A stretch of DNA of 64,000 bases, from the NCBI RefSeq assembly GCF_009905615.1, contig NZ_JAAAKW010000004.1, positions 248,001 through 312,000 on the forward strand, given 5' to 3'. This DNA is from Pseudomonas sp. SLFW (GTDB lineage Bacteria > Pseudomonadota > Gammaproteobacteria > Pseudomonadales > Pseudomonadaceae). The position numbers and the translations under genes were made by a program. Below, one piece after another: positions 34,248-43,396 of the stretch; position 1 is the stretch's first letter; each line of letters begins with the position of its first letter. The notes under the pieces were generated by a model that was not told the DNA's origin, did not search any database, and was given only the letters and a program-made list of their open reading frames with translations.

Positions 34248-35489
34248 ATGCGTATAACAAAAATAAATACCATCGCTTACATGATGATTGCCGCCATCGC
34301 TGAACCCGCAGTGGCGAGTCAACAGTCCGAATCCAATGGATTCGTGGAAGATTCAAAAGCCTCGCTGCTTATTCGAAATGTGTACATGAACCGCGATTTT
34401 CGCCAGGCCAATGCGCCGCAGAACAAGGGGGAGGAGTGGGGCCAAGGGTTCATGGCGAACTATCAATCCGGTTTCACCCAGGGCACTGTCGGCTTTGGTG
34501 TCGACGCCTTGGGCAAACTGGGTATCATGCTGGATTCGGGCGCAGGTCGCACCGGCGGCGGCACCGGCTTGCTGGAGGCGGACAGAAGCGGCCCCAAGGC
34601 CGATTATTCCAAGATGGGCGGCGCGCTCAAGATTCAAATGTCGAACACGATTTTGAAGTACGGCGATCAAATGGTCAGCCTGCCCATCCTGTCCACGAAC
34701 GATGCGCGCCTCTTGCCCGAAAGCGCGACAGGTCTGTCCATGACCAGCAAGGAGTTCAAGGATCTGACCTTGAATGCCGGGCATTTTACCGCGCTCAACA
34801 AACGCAATGACAGTAGCCCGGATAGTGCGAGGCTGACCGATCTGAATTACGTCGGTGGGGTGTATAAATTCAATGACCAACTGACCGGCAGTTTCTACCG
34901 TCAGACCATTGATAACTACTGGCGTAAATACTATGGCAGTGCCACTTACACCGTCCCGCTGAGTAGCACCCAGGCGTTCAATCTGGACTTCAACATGTAT
35001 GACACTAAAAGCATGGGGGAGGAGCGTGCCGGGGACCTGGACAACCGGTTGTGGAGCCTGTCGGCGGCGTACACCCTGGGTGCGCACCGGTTCATGCTCG
35101 CCCGTCAGACCGTCTCGGGGCGAGGCGACTATACCTACGGAATCGATGGGCTGAGCGCGATGTACACCTCTAACTCTGTCCAGTACTCCGACTTTCTCTA
35201 CGAAGATGAAAAGTCCTGGCAGGCGCGTTATGACCTGAACATGGCGCCATACGGCATTGCTGGTCTGACCTTCATGGTCAGGTACATCAAAGGCTATGAC
35301 TTCAACACGCCACTGACCAGCGACGGGAAAGCCTGGGAGCGTAACATCGACGTTAAATACGTCGTACAGTCCGGGCCCGCAAAAAACCTGAGCTTGCGGG
35401 CGCGGAACGCGACGTACCGCAGTTCTGACCGGGGTGGTGATGTCGATGAGATCCGGCTGACCTTCGAGTACCCGATCAGTCTTTTCTGA
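34248..35489 (+). CDS. OprD-family outer membrane porin
   Basis: A 413-residue porin with a signal peptide (MRITKINTIAYMMIAAIAEPAVA). The OprD N-terminal pattern follows: GFVEDSKASLLIRNVYMNRDF and WGQGFMANYQSGFTQGTVGFG. The C-terminus ends in FEYPISLF with a terminal aromatic residue, as outer-membrane barrels need. OprD/Occ channels take up amino acids or aromatic acids. ATG 34248 has CGGAG upstream. Its place after the PcaQ-like and membrane genes hints at an organic-acid substrate, but not more. Confidence 0.9.
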   Translation: MRITKINTIAYMMIAAIAEPAVASQQSESNGFVEDSKASLLIRNVYMNRDFRQANAPQNKGEEWGQGFMANYQSGFTQGTVGFGVDALGKLGIMLDSGAGRTGGGTGLLEADRSGPKADYSKMGGALKIQMSNTILKYGDQMVSLPILSTNDARLLPESATGLSMTSKEFKDLTLNAGHFTALNKRNDSSPDSARLTDLNYVGGVYKFNDQLTGSFYRQTIDNYWRKYYGSATYTVPLSSTQAFNLDFNMYDTKSMGEERAGDLDNRLWSLSAAYTLGAHRFMLARQTVSGRGDYTYGIDGLSAMYTSNSVQYSDFLYEDEKSWQARYDLNMAPYGIAGLTFMVRYIKGYDFNTPLTSDGKAWERNIDVKYVVQSGPAKNLSLRARNATYRSSDRGGDVDEIRLTFEYPISLF

Positions 35490-35566
35490 ACGTGAGTGCA
35501 GGCGCTTGAGGCGGGAGGAGGGAAGGGATGCCCTCTGTGAGACAGGCATCGGGCAAACAGGCGCGC

Positions 35567-36994
35567 TCAGCCCTGATCTTCTTGCGGTGGAAACGCCATC
35601 GCCAGGCGATCCACCCATTGCGCTGCCAGTTCCGGCGAGGACACATTGGTAAAGCCGACCAATAATCCCTTCTCAGGCGCTGCGCCTTGATAGGCGCTTG
35701 AGAGGGGCTGGACGGGTAGTCCCAACTCTCTGGCGCTCATCGCAATCGTCTGGTCATCGAGATCATCGCCAAGCCGAAGCAGCAAATGCATGCCGCCAGG
35801 TCGAGAGTCGATTTTGATCCGGCCAGCGAGCCTGCGTTCGAGAGCTGTCATCAACAGCGTTCGCCGAAGCGCATACAGACTGCGCATTTTTTTCAGGTGC
35901 CTTGCAAAATGTCCGTCCCGGATGAAGGCCGCCGTCGTGGCCTGAAACAGGTACGGGCTATGGTTCTGCATGACGTCGGCAACTCGGGTGAAACGGGCAA
36001 TCAGCGCTTCGGGCACTACCAGATAAGAAAGCCGTAGACCGGGTGCCAATACCTTGCTGAAGGTGCCGGTGTACAAAACCCTGTCGTGCTTGTCGATACT
36101 CTTCAGCGCGGGTAACGGATGGCCTTGATAGCGGTACTCGCTGTCGTAGTCGTCCTCGATGATCCAGCTGTTCTGTCGAGTGGCCCATTCAAGCAAAGCC
36201 TGGCGCCTTGGCAGTGACAATGAGACCCCAAGGGGGCTTTGATGACTGGGTGTGACCACGGCAAAACGCGCATTGGCAGCCAGCCTGATGCCCGCGTCGA
36301 CGTTCAACCCCTCGTCATCGACGGGTATTGGCGTCAGTTCAGCGCCTGCTTTTTGCAGGAAGTGTCGAGCCATCAGATAGCCCGGATCTTCAAACCAGCA
36401 GCCGTCGCCTTTAGTGAGCAAGCTTCGAAAAATCAGGTCGAGTGCCGCACCATACCCGGCACATATGAATAGTTGATCCGGTGTGCACCTCACGCCACGG
36501 GAAATGCCCAGATACCCCGCTACGGCCGTTCGCAGAGCATGATGCCCTTGAGTGTCAGGATAAATCAGGCTGTGAATCCCGCTGGCACGCAACTCTTTGC
36601 CCACCAGCCGATTCCACAGCTTGCGAGGGAAGACATCCATCGCCGGCAGCCCCAATTGCAAAGGCTGTGGGAGGGCGCCCGAATGCATGAGGGGATCGCG
36701 TTGCAGGCGCGTGGTTTCGACAGGGTCTGCCAGAGAGGCGGGTTTCAACAGCGTCGACACGACGGTTCCTGCCGGCCCCCGTGTCTGAAGATAGCCTTCC
36801 CCTACGAGTAACTGATAGGCAGATTCAACGGTCCCGCGGGCCAGGTTCAGCTCGGCTGCCAGCGCACGTACAGAAGGGACTCGTTCACCCGGCAGCAAGC
36901 GCCCATCCTCTATGGAATGGCGAAACCTGAGATAGATCTGGCGGTAAACAGGCACCTCGGCGTGTGCTTCAAGCTTGGAGTCAAATTTCGCCAT
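35567..36994 (-). CDS. MocR/PdxR-type PLP-dependent transcriptional regulator
   Basis: A 475-residue fusion of a GntR winged helix (VPYRQIYLRF-like start, VRALAAELNLARGTVESAYQLL) and an aminotransferase domain (WIIEDDYDSEYRY; PLP lysine in GTFSKVLAPGLRL). It is divergent from the GNAT/flavin-reductase/epimerase/membrane-protein run that begins at 37082, separated by 87 bp, so those genes are its probable target. It is one of three MocR genes in the window. Confidence 0.87.
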   Translation of the reverse strand: MAKFDSKLEAHAEVPVYRQIYLRFRHSIEDGRLLPGERVPSVRALAAELNLARGTVESAYQLLVGEGYLQTRGPAGTVVSTLLKPASLADPVETTRLQRDPLMHSGALPQPLQLGLPAMDVFPRKLWNRLVGKELRASGIHSLIYPDTQGHHALRTAVAGYLGISRGVRCTPDQLFICAGYGAALDLIFRSLLTKGDGCWFEDPGYLMARHFLQKAGAELTPIPVDDEGLNVDAGIRLAANARFAVVTPSHQSPLGVSLSLPRRQALLEWATRQNSWIIEDDYDSEYRYQGHPLPALKSIDKHDRVLYTGTFSKVLAPGLRLSYLVVPEALIARFTRVADVMQNHSPYLFQATTAAFIRDGHFARHLKKMRSLYALRRTLLMTALERRLAGRIKIDSRPGGMHLLLRLGDDLDDQTIAMSARELGLPVQPLSSAYQGAAPEKGLLVGFTNVSSPELAAQWVDRLAMAFPPQEDQG

Positions 36995-37081
36995 GTCCTA
37001 GCTGCTTTGTATTTTTTTGGCCCTGTAGAGTAAGTCATCAGCCTTCTAAAGTGTAACCACACACGCTAGAAGAGGCCGATC

Positions 37082-37531
37082 ATGGAATCACAAGTGGATT
37101 TGAGAAAATTCTCCACGCCAGAAGAGCTAGAGACTTGCTTCGATGTCATGAAGCAATTGCGGCCCCATCTGGTCTCCCCCCAATCGTTCATCGAACAGGT
37201 GCAGCGTCAGTTCACCGCAGGGTATGAGCTGCTTGGCGGGGTGCAGGGCGAAACGGTCATAGGCCTCGTGGGCTATCGCGAAATGGAGAACTTGCTCTAC
37301 GGTCGATTCATCTACGTCGATGATCTCGTTGTGGACGCTTCAATTCGGCAGATGGGGCTTGGCGCGCAGTTACTGGACGCTGCCAGAGAACAAGCGAAAG
37401 CGCGCGGGTGTGCGCATTTTGTTCTGGATACGGGCCTGCACATGGCGTTGGCTCAGCGCTTCTATTTCCGCGAAGGGCTGCTGGCGCGAGGCATGCATTT
37501 CGTCGAGCCACTCAATGTGCCAAGAGGATGA
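37082..37531 (+). CDS. GNAT-family N-acetyltransferase
   Basis: A 149-residue GNAT protein. The acetyl-CoA loop reads VVDASIRQMGLGAQLLDAAREQAKARGC; the final part, FYFREGLLARGMHF, fits motif B. The acceptor is unknown. It is the first gene of a co-directional run (stop to next ATG 4 nt) and is divergent from a MocR regulator. ATG 37082 has AGAGG upstream. Confidence 0.85.
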   Translation: MESQVDLRKFSTPEELETCFDVMKQLRPHLVSPQSFIEQVQRQFTAGYELLGGVQGETVIGLVGYREMENLLYGRFIYVDDLVVDASIRQMGLGAQLLDAAREQAKARGCAHFVLDTGLHMALAQRFYFREGLLARGMHFVEPLNVPRG

Positions 37532-37535
37532 CTGA

Positions 37536-38165
37536 ATGAACAACTTACTTGTCATCAGTTGCAGCCCGAAGGGCGTGAAGTCTCCCGGCGACCAACTGGC
37601 CAAGGAAATGATTGAGGGGCTGCGTCGCGCTACCCCGGAACTTTCCGTTTCGACACTGGATCTGGTCGCCAACCCGGTGTCACCGATCAGCGATGCCTAT
37701 GCCCAAGCCATTATCAGCGGGGCCAGCAACGATGACCCTGCCCTCGCCGAATCCGAGCGTCTGATCACCCAACTGGAGCAATGTGACGCGTTGGTCATTA
37801 CGACGCCCATTCACAATTTCACGCTGCCGGCGGCGTTGAAGCTGTGGGTCGACAACGTGGTGCGCGCGCGCCGTACGTTTACGGCCGGCCCCAGCGGAAA
37901 AGTGGGGTTGCTACAGGACAGACCCGTGTACGTCGTCATCTCGTCCGGTGGCGTGCATCGCGGGCCGGCCGCCAGCCAGCCCGAATTCATTACCGCTTAC
38001 CTGCGTCATGTCCTTGGCTGTGTCGGCTTGCTGGATGTGCATTTTATCCATCTGCAGGCCATGGCTGCAGGCCCTCAGTACGTCTCGGCCTCGATCGCGG
38101 ATGCCCGGCGCCAGTTCAGCGAGACTCCCCTATTTTCAAACCTGGAGGCACTCCTCAATGAGTAA
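37536..38165 (+). CDS. FMN-dependent NAD(P)H oxidoreductase, azoreductase/quinone-reductase type
   Basis: A 209-residue flavodoxin-like enzyme. The N-terminus (NLLVISCSPKGVKSPGDQLAKEM) holds the FMN phosphate loop; TPIHNFTLPAALKLWVDNV is the typical AzoR/NQO segment, and ISSGGVHRG follows. It reduces quinones or azo compounds with NAD(P)H via FMN. It overlaps the next gene by eight bases, so coupled translation is likely. Confidence 0.87.
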   Translation: MNNLLVISCSPKGVKSPGDQLAKEMIEGLRRATPELSVSTLDLVANPVSPISDAYAQAIISGASNDDPALAESERLITQLEQCDALVITTPIHNFTLPAALKLWVDNVVRARRTFTAGPSGKVGLLQDRPVYVVISSGGVHRGPAASQPEFITAYLRHVLGCVGLLDVHFIHLQAMAAGPQYVSASIADARRQFSETPLFSNLEALLNE

Positions 38166-38904
38166 AAATATTTTTTTGGCAGGCGCTACCGGTGTGATTG
38201 GAAGTACCTTGGTCAAGCTGCTCGTGGACGACGGTTATACGGTGTTTGGCAGCACTCGGCGCGAAGATCGAGCGGACTACCTTCGCGCTCTCGGTGCCGA
38301 GCCGGTCGTGGTGGACGTGTTCGACCGTGAGAAGCTGTGTGACGCGCTGATTCAGATCAAGCCCTCGGCAGTCGTGCATCAACTCACCGATCTTCCTCGC
38401 GGGCTCGACCCTGCTCAGATGGCAGCGGCCATTGCCCGAAACGCCAGAGTGCGAACTGAAGGTACAGGCAATCTGATCGCGGCCATGCTTGAGTCTGGAT
38501 GCGAGAGTATCGTCGCCCAAAGCATCGCTTGGGCCTATGCGCCAGCCACGAAACCCTACGAAGAAGACGCCGAACTGGACATCAACGCCGAAGGCTTGCG
38601 ACAGGTGAGTGTCGGCGGCATCGTCGCCCTTGAACAGCAAGTGCTGCACACACCGCAGATTCATGGCGCCGTACTGCGCTATGGCCATTTGTACGGACCG
38701 GGCACCGGCACGGACCAGCCTTCGGGGGCCAGCCCGCTTCATGTGGTAGCTGCGGCCTACGCGGCGTTGTTGGCATTGCGGCTGAACGTCCGGGGCGTGT
38801 TCAACGTCGCCGAGGAAAACGCCGAAGTGACCAGCGAGAAAGCCCGACGAGTGCTGGGCTGGGTTCCCGAACTTCGTTTGTCCCATGCGCTGTCTGTCCA
38901 ATAA
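38158..38904 (+). CDS. NAD(P)-dependent epimerase/dehydratase family protein
   Basis: A 248-residue extended-SDR-like protein with cofactor motif FLAGATGVIGSTLVKLL. The usual YxxxK is not clear: the corresponding region reads QVSVGGIVALEQQV, so the catalytic Tyr may be absent. It could be an atypical SDR acting as a reductase or a binding protein. ATG 38158 has GGAGG upstream and overlaps the flavin reductase. Confidence 0.78.
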   Translation: MSKNIFLAGATGVIGSTLVKLLVDDGYTVFGSTRREDRADYLRALGAEPVVVDVFDREKLCDALIQIKPSAVVHQLTDLPRGLDPAQMAAAIARNARVRTEGTGNLIAAMLESGCESIVAQSIAWAYAPATKPYEEDAELDINAEGLRQVSVGGIVALEQQVLHTPQIHGAVLRYGHLYGPGTGTDQPSGASPLHVVAAAYAALLALRLNVRGVFNVAEENAEVTSEKARRVLGWVPELRLSHALSVQ

Positions 38905-38977
38905 CGATCCATCAGAGTGCCCGCCAAAAACGGGCATCACTGACGCGTGTACAGGCTTCAGTCACAGGAAAACCTAT

Positions 38978-40042
38978 ATGTTCAACACATCACGGCTGAG
39001 CGTGGCCAGCGCCGCAGTCGCCGATGGCTTATCCATAAAAGCCAAAGGCACGATCGGCATTTGCGCCATCAGCGCAGCGCTGTACCCCTGGTTGCTGGAC
39101 GTTTTTCATTGGGCTGTCACGATGGAGAACGGGGAGGGCGTCAAGGGTTCGCTTTCCGCCCCAAATACTGGCATTGCCACGTTGATGCTCATCGCGGCAT
39201 TTGCAGTGCCGCTGACCTGTCTGGCCATGGCAGGTCGCGCCCTGGAAGGTGAGTCGGATGCCAGAGCCCGCCGATTCGCTTTGCTGGCCATGACAGCACC
39301 GACGGCTTATGTCTTCTTCGGGGTCGTGACTTACATGCTCGGAAGCAAGATCCCTGATACATGGATGTGGACGCCGATCTGGCTGCTCATCGGGTATCGG
39401 GTGATGACCTTGAAAGCGTCCGCTTCCGCTGCTCAGACGAAGCCCTCGCCGCAGCTAAGGGTTGCCCACGGCATTGCCGGTACTGTCGCTGCACTCTATG
39501 TCATGTTTCACGTCACCAATCATTTGTTCGGGCTCGTAGGACCCGATGCGCACGCGGCGGTCATGGATGTCGGGCGCACCGTGTACCGCTCCACGTTCAT
39601 CGAACCTCTGTTGGTGGCGGTGATGCTGTTCCAGATCGGTTCCGGGCTGCGATTGGCGTGGACATGGAGCGATAGTTCGGGCGATCCCTACCGTATTTAT
39701 CAGATCGCTTCCGGCGTGTTCATGTCGGTGTTCATTCTCGGGCATATGAACTCGGTGTTCATTTTTGCGCGAACTTATCTGGGCATCCCGACAGAATGGG
39801 CATTTGCGGCAGGCCTGCCGACCGGTCTGATTCACGATCCGTGGAATATTCGCTTATTGCCCCATTACGCGTTGGGCGTGTTTTTCGTATTGACCCATCT
39901 TGTATCAGGTCTGCGGGTGGTGCTCTTGGCGCATGACGTGGCTGAATCGAAAGCCAACCGAGTCTGGTGGGCAGGGGCAGGCATCAGTTCGATGGTCGCG
40001 ACAGCGATCATGTGTGGGATGACCGGTTTGCGCCTGGCATAA
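38978..40042 (+). CDS. Polytopic membrane protein with conserved histidines, paralogue 2 (cytochrome-b-like)
   Basis: A 354-residue protein with about eight helices, clearly homologous to the product of 32976. Shared blocks are DTWMWTPIWLL versus DVWIWTPVWLL, RVAHGIAG, MFHVTNHL, HMNSVFIFART, LPHYALGVFFVLTHLVSGLRVV and a final WWAGAGIS. All eight histidines of paralogue 1 are kept. It ends the GNAT/reductase/epimerase run after a 73-nt gap and is followed by a terminator. A heme-binding quinone oxidoreductase subunit is my best guess; no sequence family is certain. Confidence 0.7.
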   Translation: MFNTSRLSVASAAVADGLSIKAKGTIGICAISAALYPWLLDVFHWAVTMENGEGVKGSLSAPNTGIATLMLIAAFAVPLTCLAMAGRALEGESDARARRFALLAMTAPTAYVFFGVVTYMLGSKIPDTWMWTPIWLLIGYRVMTLKASASAAQTKPSPQLRVAHGIAGTVAALYVMFHVTNHLFGLVGPDAHAAVMDVGRTVYRSTFIEPLLVAVMLFQIGSGLRLAWTWSDSSGDPYRIYQIASGVFMSVFILGHMNSVFIFARTYLGIPTEWAFAAGLPTGLIHDPWNIRLLPHYALGVFFVLTHLVSGLRVVLLAHDVAESKANRVWWAGAGISSMVATAIMCGMTGLRLA

Positions 40043-40084
40043 CGTTTGATCGCCTGACGCTTCAGCGCTGGCCTTACAGAAACC

Positions 40085-40122
40085 AAGAGCCTCTGTTCAT
40101 GTCACGATGAACGAGGCTCTTT
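40085..40122 (+). terminator. Terminator hairpin between convergent genes
   Basis: AAGAGCCTC(T)GTTCAT, a short loop, then ATGAACGAGGCTCTT with one bulged base, followed on the plus strand by TTGTTATT. It ends the plus-strand run and also covers the last codons of the convergent monooxygenase-like gene, whose stop is at 40104-40102. Confidence 0.75.
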
Positions 40123-40422
40123 GTTATTGGGTTCAAGCACGGTGTGATGAAAACTCAGGCTGTACACGATGTTGGATTCAAGCAGCGTTGAAAATGTTTG
40201 TAGCGCAGGATTAAGAAAGTGGCCGTTCATGCAGTCCGGGCAACTCCAGTGCCCCGTCACCACCAATAACGCTGGTTGGCTTTTACTTTCAACAGCCCCG
40301 TAAGACAGGCAGCCTGACTGAGCGTGAAATTGTTCAGTCATTTCTGATAACACACTAAGAACATGGGCTGTCTGGCCAGGTTTTGTCTTGACGGTCACCG
40401 TATTAATGGCGGCAATTCGCAT
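40102..40422 (-). CDS. Antibiotic-biosynthesis-monooxygenase (ABM) fold protein
   Basis: A 106-residue dimeric ferredoxin-like fold protein, judged from the start INTVTVKTKPGQTAHVLSVLSEM and the SGCLSYGAVESKSQPALLVVTGHW segment. Relatives include cofactor-free quinol monooxygenases such as YgiN. Its C-terminal codons lie inside the terminator hairpin. It is 150 nt downstream of a MocR gene on the same strand. Confidence 0.72.
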   Translation of the reverse strand: MRIAAINTVTVKTKPGQTAHVLSVLSEMTEQFHAQSGCLSYGAVESKSQPALLVVTGHWSCPDCMNGHFLNPALQTFSTLLESNIVYSLSFHHTVLEPNNKEPRSS

Positions 40423-40571
40423 GAGAATTCTCCGAGTGCTCGTGAGTGTTGTCTTTTAACGCTCGACGCGTTGCGACGACGTGTTCAGATTACGCGTATA
40501 GACGTCCGATACCACTTCCAATCGCCACAAAACACACGGGTCCAATGCCTATGTTTGATGGAGGTTGACGG

Positions 40572-42059
40572 TCACGATTTATAGGTCGGTAATGAAGGGT
40601 TTTCGCGCAGTTTGTCTTGACTCTGATGAAAGGGCGTTTGCAGGAGCTCCTGTAAGCGATCGAAGGCGGGGTCGATATCCATCGTTTCAATAGCACCAAA
40701 TCCCAGTAATAAGCCCGGCTGGGGTTCGGTCTGGTAATAATAGCGTTCGATTGAATACAACCCGATGCCGGACTGAAAGGCACGCTCAATCAAATAGTTC
40801 ACATCCACGTCGGTTTTGAATCGCGCGGCGATATGTAACCCTGCTGTCGTGGGAATAACATCGAGCCAAGGAGCAAGATCGTTTTCCAGCCGGTTCAGAA
40901 TGCGCTGTCGGCGGTTGGCGTAGATCGCGTGGCATCGCCTTACATGTTTCAGCAGGCCGCCGTCGGCAATGAATCGCGTGAGCGCCCATTGGGGGATCGT
41001 GGACGTGTGCCAGTCTGAAATGAGTTTCGCTTTAATGACCGCGCCAATGATCGAAGGTGGCAGGACGGCGTAGCCGATGCGCAATTCGGGCAGCATCGTC
41101 TTGGAGAAAGTGCCGACAAATGCAACGAGACCGTATTCGTCCATCGTCTTCAGCGAGTCGGTCGGGCGCCCTTCGTATCGGAACTCGCTGTCATAGTCAT
41201 CTTCGATGATCAACGCACCCAGTTCGCGGGCGCGCTCAATTAATGCTCGTCTGCGCGCCATGCTCATTGGCATGCCCAGTGGAAACTGATGTGCGGGGGT
41301 TACGTAGATCAGCTGAGTGCCGTCCGGGATCAGGTCAGCTCTGATGCCTTCATCGTCTACAGGTACGCCCACTACCTTGGCCCCATGGGAGGCGAAAAGA
41401 CGACGCGCAGGGGGGTAGCCGGGGTCTTCGACGGCCACGACGATGCCGGGCTCAAGAACGACGCGGGCAATCAGGTCCAATGCCTGTTGAGTGCCGTTGC
41501 AGACAACAATGTCGCTGAGCAGACACGTCAAACCCCGAGAAAATGCGATGTATTGCGCGATCGCATGGCGTAAGGGCGGGATGCCTTCAGGTCGGTTGTA
41601 GGAACCGGCTGTCGTTTGAATTCGCCGTAGCGCGTAATTGACACAACGTCGCCATTCATCTTGGGGGAATGCACCGATATGCGTCGCGCCGCCCACAAAA
41701 TTGATGTCGGGGGTGCCTACCAGAGAATGGTCCGAGGGAGGCGCCGGGATGCGTTCCCAGCGCTCGATGATCGTGGCGCTCGCAAGCTGGGTTGCGATGA
41801 GTGGGTTGGGGCGCTTGCAGGGCGACGCGCTGACAAACGTCCCCTTCCCGACGACGCCGGTCACATAACTTTCATAGGTCAGCTGGGTGTACGTGTCTGA
41901 GACCGTCTTTCGGGAGATATTGAGTTGCTGAGCAAGTAGGCGACTGGGCGGGAGCTGAGACCCCGGCGCCAGGCGCCCGTTTTCTATCGCGTTCTTAAGT
42001 TGCTCATAAAGTTGCTCAGACAGCTTCTTTCGCCCCTGAATGACGACATGTAATTCCAC
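40572..42059 (-). CDS. MocR/GntR-type PLP-dependent transcriptional regulator
   Basis: A 495-residue MocR protein: GntR helix (LYEQLKNAIENGRLAPGSQLPPSRLLAQQLNIS is split over residues 17-50) and an aminotransferase domain with LIIEDDYDSEFRYEG and PLP lysine in GTFSKTMLPELRIGY. Its likely target is the ABM gene downstream or a gene elsewhere; no divergent operon adjoins it (240 bp of empty DNA on that side). Confidence 0.86.
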   Translation of the reverse strand: MELHVVIQGRKKLSEQLYEQLKNAIENGRLAPGSQLPPSRLLAQQLNISRKTVSDTYTQLTYESYVTGVVGKGTFVSASPCKRPNPLIATQLASATIIERWERIPAPPSDHSLVGTPDINFVGGATHIGAFPQDEWRRCVNYALRRIQTTAGSYNRPEGIPPLRHAIAQYIAFSRGLTCLLSDIVVCNGTQQALDLIARVVLEPGIVVAVEDPGYPPARRLFASHGAKVVGVPVDDEGIRADLIPDGTQLIYVTPAHQFPLGMPMSMARRRALIERARELGALIIEDDYDSEFRYEGRPTDSLKTMDEYGLVAFVGTFSKTMLPELRIGYAVLPPSIIGAVIKAKLISDWHTSTIPQWALTRFIADGGLLKHVRRCHAIYANRRQRILNRLENDLAPWLDVIPTTAGLHIAARFKTDVDVNYLIERAFQSGIGLYSIERYYYQTEPQPGLLLGFGAIETMDIDPAFDRLQELLQTPFHQSQDKLRENPSLPTYKS

Positions 42060-42300
42060 TGTGTGCCTCTCATGAATAGACTGGAACGAGCGTCAGACTA
42101 CCTCACGCACGAGAAGCATTGGCGTGGTACAGCAATATTCTCCTGTTTAGGGACAGTCATCCGTTTTCAGGCGTTGAGACAGCCACGGGCAGTGGATAGA
42201 GGGCGTCGTTGATGCATGCTCTTGATTATCTCAACAGCATCCCGTGTCACCGGTTGTCGTGACATAGTGTTTGTCAAGATGTTTTACGGTTGTTGCTTAG

Positions 42301-42516
42301 TTAGCATTTATCCTTGTGGGAATTCTCTGTCTTGTCGGGTGCCTTATCGCTGATCGTCGGGGTTGCCGCATCGGACTGCGCTTTTTGTTTTGCCTCCATC
42401 GCTGCATTTCTCAACAACTCCATTCGCTCGAATACCATATCGCCACCGCCTTCCGCATGGCTGTAAACACTGACACTCGACAATATCATGAGCATTGCAA
42501 TCCTTGATTTTTTCAC
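42301..42516 (-). CDS. Small exported protein with PtrA-like N-terminus
   Basis: A 71-residue protein: signal peptide MKKSRIAMLMILSSVSVYSHA, then EGGGDMVFERMELLRNAAMEA, a pattern found in small Pseudomonas exported proteins related to the N-terminus of PtrA. The tail is charged and ends KDKC. Function is unknown. The stop-side flank is AT-rich. Confidence 0.65.
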   Translation of the reverse strand: MKKSRIAMLMILSSVSVYSHAEGGGDMVFERMELLRNAAMEAKQKAQSDAATPTISDKAPDKTENSHKDKC

Positions 42517-42786
42517 GGAACACCTCGTAGGGTTAAATACATTTCGTTATCGATGCTAAGTCAACCGCGGGGGCGATTGAATATCCAATCCGTGAAAAAA
42601 GTTACGGTCCAGGTGGCCACGTTCATTATCGATAGACCGGTGTTGGTCTACTCATTTTCGTAAAAATTGGAGATGTTTATGCGTGATAAAAATCTATAGG
42701 CTTCGCCCGGTTTTTAACAGTTCGCGTCGTCCGTAGCAGTGGCTGTGACGCCACTGACGTCACATTTAACGAAGGGCGGCGGTTTT

Positions 42787-43140
42787 ATGTTTCAGCGAGC
42801 GGGGCTGTTTGTTTGCGCGGTGTTGGGGGCTTCGATGCTTTTGGATTCTTGCTCACCTGAGTTGACTCACCCTCCCGGGCACGATGCAGCGCACACCGCG
42901 ATGATCCGTTTCGATGTTCCGCAAGGCGATCTCGGTGCGGCGGTGCTCCGTTTTGGAGAGCAGGCTGGCGTGTGCCTCGCCTTTGATCCCGAGATGACTC
43001 GCGGGAAAACGACGCAGGGGCTGTCTGGCACCTATGCCGTGTCGGTCGCGCTGCGCATGTTGGTGAAAGATTCAGGCGTGAATGTCGTGCTGCTTTCCGG
43101 GTCCCGCTATCGCCTCGAACCGTCGGGTTCGGCGCTTTGA
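42787..43140 (+). CDS. Stand-alone STN-domain protein (secretin/TonB short N-terminal domain)
   Basis: A 117-residue protein. A hydrophobic leader ends near LLDSC, a weak lipobox, so it may be a lipoprotein. The rest is one STN domain: FDVPQGDLGAAVLRFGEQAGVCLAFDPE, GLSGTYAVSVALRMLVKDSG, and YRLEP. STN domains normally sit at the N-terminus of transducing TonB receptors (where they signal to FecR-type anti-sigma factors) or secretins. Neither is beside this gene. ATG 42787 follows AAGGGCGG; the open frame begins at 42739. Confidence 0.8.
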   Translation: MFQRAGLFVCAVLGASMLLDSCSPELTHPPGHDAAHTAMIRFDVPQGDLGAAVLRFGEQAGVCLAFDPEMTRGKTTQGLSGTYAVSVALRMLVKDSGVNVVLLSGSRYRLEPSGSAL

Positions 43141-43396
43141 GAGCCAGCTCTTTTGTACGCCTCCCCTGAATCGAGAACACCTCCCGCGAACCACGGTATA
43201 GATGCCGTGCAGAGGCGAGCTGCGACCGTTTCCAAACCCAAAGAAAGCCACGTCGCCTGACCCCGCTGTTGCGAAGCGAGGGCGATGGACATTGACGCGC
43301 TATCCCATGCATTCCCTCCCATGACTCCCGTCAGCGTCAGTCGATGAAAACCTCAAATCCGACGGCGTAAACCTCAACCTTGTTTCGAGAGCTGAT

